A stretch of DNA of 64,000 nt, taken from the NCBI RefSeq assembly GCF_900110555.1, contig NZ_FOEE01000003.1, forward strand, positions 124,001 to 188,000. The letters run 5' to 3'. The notes beneath the pieces are model-generated. The model saw only the letters and a program-made list of their open reading frames with translations. It had not been told where the DNA came from and did no database searches. This DNA comes from Trujillonella endophytica (GTDB taxonomy: Bacteria > Actinomycetota > Actinomycetes > Mycobacteriales > Geodermatophilaceae). A program made the position numbers and the translations under genes. This document shows, in pieces, positions 61,182 through 64,000 of this stretch (within the stretch, counting starts at the first letter, position 1; each line of letters opens with the position of its first letter).

Positions 61182-61838
61182 GTGCTCGTACTCGCCCTGG
61201 ACACCGCGACGCCGACCCTGCTGGCCGGCCTCGCCCGGTGGTCGCCCGGGAGGGAGCCCGAGGTGCTCGCCGAGCGCGCCGTCCCCTCCGGCACCCGGCA
61301 CGCGGAGCTGCTGACGCCCGCGATCCGCGGCGTGCTCGCCGACGCCGGCGTGGCGCTGGCCGACGTCGGGGCGGTGGTCACCGGCCTCGGCCCCGGCCCG
61401 TTCACCGGGCTGCGGGTGGGCGTGGTCACCGCCGCGGCGATCGCCGACGCCCGCGGGCTGCCGGTGGTCGGCGTCTGCTCGCTGGACGCCGTCGGGTCCG
61501 GGGCGCGCACCGTCGTCACCGACGCCCGCCGCAAGGAGCTCTACTGGGCCACCTACACCGCCGACGGCGCCCGCGCGGACGGGCCCGGCGTCGTCCGCCC
61601 GGAGGCCGCGGAGCTGACCGGCCCGTTCGTGGGGGATCCGGCGTTCGCCGAGCGTCTCGGCGCGCCGGTGTCGGCGGCCGAGGTGACGACGGCGGGGCTG
61701 CTGCGCGCCGCGGCTCCGCAGCTGGCCGACCCCGCGCTGTTCGACGGCTCGGCGCCGCCCGCACCCCTGGTGCCCCTGTACCTGCGCCGCCCCGACGCGA
61801 CCCCGCCGACGTCGTTCAAGCCGGTGACCACCACGTGA
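61182..61838 (+). CDS. tsaB: tRNA t6A synthesis protein TsaB
   Basis: 218 residues from GTG at 61182 ([20 protein letters not shown]). ASKHA-fold scaffold with [20 protein letters not shown] and GVCSLDAVG; no active-site metal ligands, as expected. Dimerises with TsaD. The start follows the GNAT stop by 11 bp. Its stop overlaps rimI by 4 bp. Confidence 0.94.
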   Translation: MLVLALDTATPTLLAGLARWSPGREPEVLAERAVPSGTRHAELLTPAIRGVLADAGVALADVGAVVTGLGPGPFTGLRVGVVTAAAIADARGLPVVGVCSLDAVGSGARTVVTDARRKELYWATYTADGARADGPGVVRPEAAELTGPFVGDPAFAERLGAPVSAAEVTTAGLLRAAAPQLADPALFDGSAPPAPLVPLYLRRPDATPPTSFKPVTTT

Positions 61839-62317
61839 GCGAGGTGCGGCTGCGGCCGATGCGGCTGGCCGATCTGCCGGCGGTGATGCGGATGGAGGAG
61901 GAGCTGTTCGCGCCCGACACGTGGACGGCGTCGATGTACCGCGACGAGCTCTCCCGCACCGACACCCGCTCCTACCTGGTCGCCGTCGACGGCGCGGACG
62001 TCGTCGGGTACGCCGGGCTGATCGCCTACGACGACGAGGCGCACGTCGCCACGATCGGGGTGACCGGGAGCCGGCAGGGCGAGGGCCTGGGCGCGCTGCT
62101 GCTCGACACCCTGCTCGCCGAGGCCGACCGGCGCAGCCCCGCCGTCCTGCTGGAGGTGCGGGCGGACAACGAGGTCGCGCAGGGCCTGTACCGCCGTCGC
62201 GGGTTCGCCGAGATCGGCCGGCGTCCGCGCTACTACCAGCCGAGCAACACCGACGCCGTGGTGATGAGACGGGAGCGCCCTGCGGGAGCGCCCCACGACA
62301 GGGAGCGCACGCCGTGA
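61835..62317 (+). CDS. rimI: Ribosomal protein S18-alanine N-acetyltransferase
   Basis: 160 residues from GTG at 61835. [20 protein letters not shown] start; acetyl-CoA motif [39 protein letters not shown], and [17 protein letters not shown]. The sequence and its place between tsaB and tsaD are typical of RimI. Note the Q-G-E-G-L-G form of the pyrophosphate loop. GTGA overlap at both ends. Confidence 0.93.
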   Translation: MSEVRLRPMRLADLPAVMRMEEELFAPDTWTASMYRDELSRTDTRSYLVAVDGADVVGYAGLIAYDDEAHVATIGVTGSRQGEGLGALLLDTLLAEADRRSPAVLLEVRADNEVAQGLYRRRGFAEIGRRPRYYQPSNTDAVVMRRERPAGAPHDRERTP

Positions 62318-63348
62318 CAGAGCCACTGGTCCTGGGCTTCGAGACCTCGTGCGACGAGACCGGCGTCGGGCTGGTCCGCGGCCACACCCTGCTGTCGGAC
62401 GCCCTGGCCACCTCCATGGCCGAGCACGAGCGCTTCGGCGGCGTCGTCCCGGAGATCGCCTCCCGGGCGCACCTGGAGGCGATGGTGCCGACCGTGCACC
62501 GGGCGCTGGCCGAGGCCGGGGTGCAGGCCTCCGACGTCGACGCCGTCGCCGTCACCGCCGGGCCGGGGCTGACCGGCGCCCTGCTGGTCGGCCTGGCCGC
62601 CGCCAAGGCCTACGCGCTGGCCCTGGACGTGCCGCTGTACGGGGTCAACCACCTGGCCGCGCACGTCGCCGTCGACGAGCTCCAGCACGGGCCCCTGGCC
62701 GAGCCTTCGATCGCCATGCTGGTCTCGGGCGGGCACAGCTCGCTGCTGCTCGTGCCCGACCTCGCCCGCGAGGTCGTCCCGCTCGGGCGCACGATCGACG
62801 ACGCGGCGGGGGAGGCGTTCGACAAGGTGGCCCGGGTGCTGGGCATGCCGTTCCCCGGCGGCCCGCCGATCGACCGGGCGGCCCGCGAGGGGGACGGCGC
62901 GGCGATCGCCTTTCCGCGCGGCCTGACCGGCCCCCGGGACGCGCCCTACGACTTCTCGTTCTCCGGGCTGAAGACCGCCGTCGCCCGGTGGGTGGAGGCG
63001 CGGTCGCGGGCCGGCGAGCCGGTGCCGGTCGCCGACGTCGCCGCATCCTTCCAGGAGGCCGTCGCCGACGTGCTCACCGCGAAGGCGGTGCGGGCCTGCC
63101 GCGACCACGGCGTGGACCACCTCGTCCTCGGCGGGGGCGTGGCGGCCAACTCGCGGCTCCGGGCCCTGGCCGAGGAGCGGTGCGCCGCTGCGGGCATCGT
63201 GCTGCGGGTGCCCAGCCCGCGGCTGTGCACCGACAACGGCGCGATGGTCGCCGCGCTGGGGTCCCGGCTGGTCGCGGCAGGTGTCGCCCCCTCGGCGCCG
63301 GAGCTGGGCGCGGACAGCTCCCTGCCGATCGACGTCGTCGGAGTGTGA
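62314..63348 (+). CDS. tsaD: tRNA t6A transferase TsaD
   Basis: 344 residues from GTG at 62314. [15 protein letters not shown] start; metal-binding His113 and His117 in [53 protein letters not shown]. Transfers the threonylcarbamoyl group to A37 of ANN-decoding tRNAs. The final codons and stop lie inside a shared terminator stem with the convergent gene. Confidence 0.96.
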   Translation: MTEPLVLGFETSCDETGVGLVRGHTLLSDALATSMAEHERFGGVVPEIASRAHLEAMVPTVHRALAEAGVQASDVDAVAVTAGPGLTGALLVGLAAAKAYALALDVPLYGVNHLAAHVAVDELQHGPLAEPSIAMLVSGGHSSLLLVPDLAREVVPLGRTIDDAAGEAFDKVARVLGMPFPGGPPIDRAAREGDGAAIAFPRGLTGPRDAPYDFSFSGLKTAVARWVEARSRAGEPVPVADVAASFQEAVADVLTAKAVRACRDHGVDHLVLGGGVAANSRLRALAEERCAAAGIVLRVPSPRLCTDNGAMVAALGSRLVAAGVAPSAPELGADSSLPIDVVGV

Positions 63349-63378
63349 GAGCGCAGGTTTCCTGCGGTCTCACACTCC
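63340..63378. terminator. Bidirectional terminator spanning both stop codons
   Basis: GGAGTGTGAGA (63340-63350) pairs with TCTCACACTCC (63368-63378), 11 bp, and CGCAGG (63352-63357) pairs with CCTGCG (63361-63366) around TTT. The outer stem contains the tsaD stop on one side and the opposing gene's stop on the other, and both proteins end Gly-Val. Confidence 0.85.
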
Positions 63379-64000
63379 GCAGACGAGGGCGGTGGGCTTG
63401 CCGGCCACCCGGGTGACGACGACGACCGCCGACCCCTCGCCCGGGCCGCGCAGCTGTCGCGCCAGCTCCTCCGGTTCGATCGCCGAGCCCCGCTTCTTCA
63501 CGGTCACCCGGCCCACCCCGCGGGCGCGCAGCAGCGCCTTCAGCCTCTTCAGGTTGAACGGCAGCACCTCCTCGACGCGGTAGGAGCTCACCCAGGGGGA
63601 GTCGGCCCGCGCGTCGGAGGTCAGGTAGGCGATCGTCGGGTCGACCAGGGTCGCGCCGAGCTCGGCGGCCGCCAGCGACACCAGCCCCGAGCGGATCACG
63701 GCCGGGTCCGGCTCGTGCAGCCAGCCGCGCACCGGGGCGGTCGGCGCGGGCCCGGGATCGGCGTCGGCGGTCAGCTCGGCGACGACGCCGCCGCGGACGA
63801 CGGTCGCCCGCCGCCACACCGTCGACACCTCGCGGCCCCACAGCAGCGCCTCGACGATCGACCCCTTCACCGACACCCACTCGGCCTCGATCCCGGCGGG
63901 GACGCGGTCGTGGTCCAGCCCCGGCGCCACCTTGACGACGGTCACCGGCACCCGGTCCAGCAGGTCGACGACCGTCGTCCAGGGCGGTGACCAGCGGTCG
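63370..64000 (-). CDS. Class I SAM methyltransferase with a THUMP-like C-terminal domain (5' truncated)
   Basis: The minus-strand frame is open to the window edge, so the N-terminal methyltransferase part lies to the right. 209 codons are seen. The DRWSPPW motif near the edge and VKVAPGLDHDRVPAGIEAEW are typical of this family. The visible C-terminal part (LGATLVDPTIAYLTSDARA, SYRVEEVLPFNLKRLKALL, VTVKKRGSAIEPEELARQLR) matches the THUMP-like region. Function unknown; likely RNA methylation. A GTG at 63951 is an internal codon, not the start. Confidence 0.85.
   Translation of the reverse strand, partial: DRWSPPWTTVVDLLDRVPVTVVKVAPGLDHDRVPAGIEAEWVSVKGSIVEALLWGREVSTVWRRATVVRGGVVAELTADADPGPAPTAPVRGWLHEPDPAVIRSGLVSLAAAELGATLVDPTIAYLTSDARADSPWVSSYRVEEVLPFNLKRLKALLRARGVGRVTVKKRGSAIEPEELARQLRGPGEGSAVVVVTRVAGKPTALVCGV

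Noticed and set aside
63949-63951. GTG at 63951 as the start of the right-end methyltransferase
   Set aside because: The frame stays open to the window edge and carries the family motif DRWSPPW upstream of that codon.

Overview
The window is chromosomal DNA from a high-GC actinobacterium. The evidence is a strong G/C bias at third codon positions, many GTG and TTG starts, chains of 1-4 bp gene overlaps, an mce operon, an F420-type LLM oxidoreductase, the actinobacterial ribosomal/RNA polymerase gene order, and an RNA polymerase with a lineage-typical rifampicin region. The mce cluster directly upstream of rpoB and the overall style suggest Geodermatophilaceae (Blastococcus/Geodermatophilus/Modestobacter) or a near relative. 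That family assignment is an inference; no rRNA gene is present to test it.

Layout. 1-9553 (+) is the tail of an mce locus: the 3' part of a YrbEB/MlaE permease, six coupled MCE proteins (mceA-F, the fifth a lipoprotein) and two Mce-associated membrane proteins. 9910-17436 (+) holds rpoB and rpoC, both starting with TTG, separated by a strong hairpin and followed by tandem terminators. 17591-20009 (-) is a small inserted block: an LLM oxidoreductase, a 74-residue protein and a trypsin-fold protease. 20529-24872 (+) is the str operon (rpsL, rpsG, fusA, tuf). 24996-35145 (+) holds the S10 and spc operons (rpsJ to rplO). A terminator then separates secY-adk-map from the ribosomal genes. infA-rpmJ-rpsM-rpsK-rpsD-rpoA-rplQ-(89-residue acidic protein)-truA follow from 38414 to 43536. 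43511-47958 is a molybdenum-cofactor/formate block (an SDR-like protein, a mobA-like gene, fdhD, moaB, moaC, moeA), followed by a beta-carbonic anhydrase and a coupled lipoprotein. rplM-rpsI, glmM-glmS, an alpha/beta hydrolase, acpS, nnr, alr, a second hydrolase, an Fe-S uracil-DNA glycosylase and the t6A genes tsaE, tsaB, rimI and tsaD run to 63348. A convergent THUMP-like methyltransferase is cut by the right end.

Most of the window is core information processing: transcription, the ribosome, tRNA modification, protein export and cell-wall precursors. The less ordinary signals lie between genes. They include a family of intergenic hairpins whose outer arms differ while an inner core is conserved, several leaders with mutually exclusive pairings, a 12-codon coupled mini-ORF between rplR and rpsE, a truA gene with no standard start codon, a set of promoters placed to give leaderless mRNAs, and a terminator whose stem encodes the ends of two convergent genes. 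I found no tRNA or rRNA gene, CRISPR array, insertion sequence or prophage gene.
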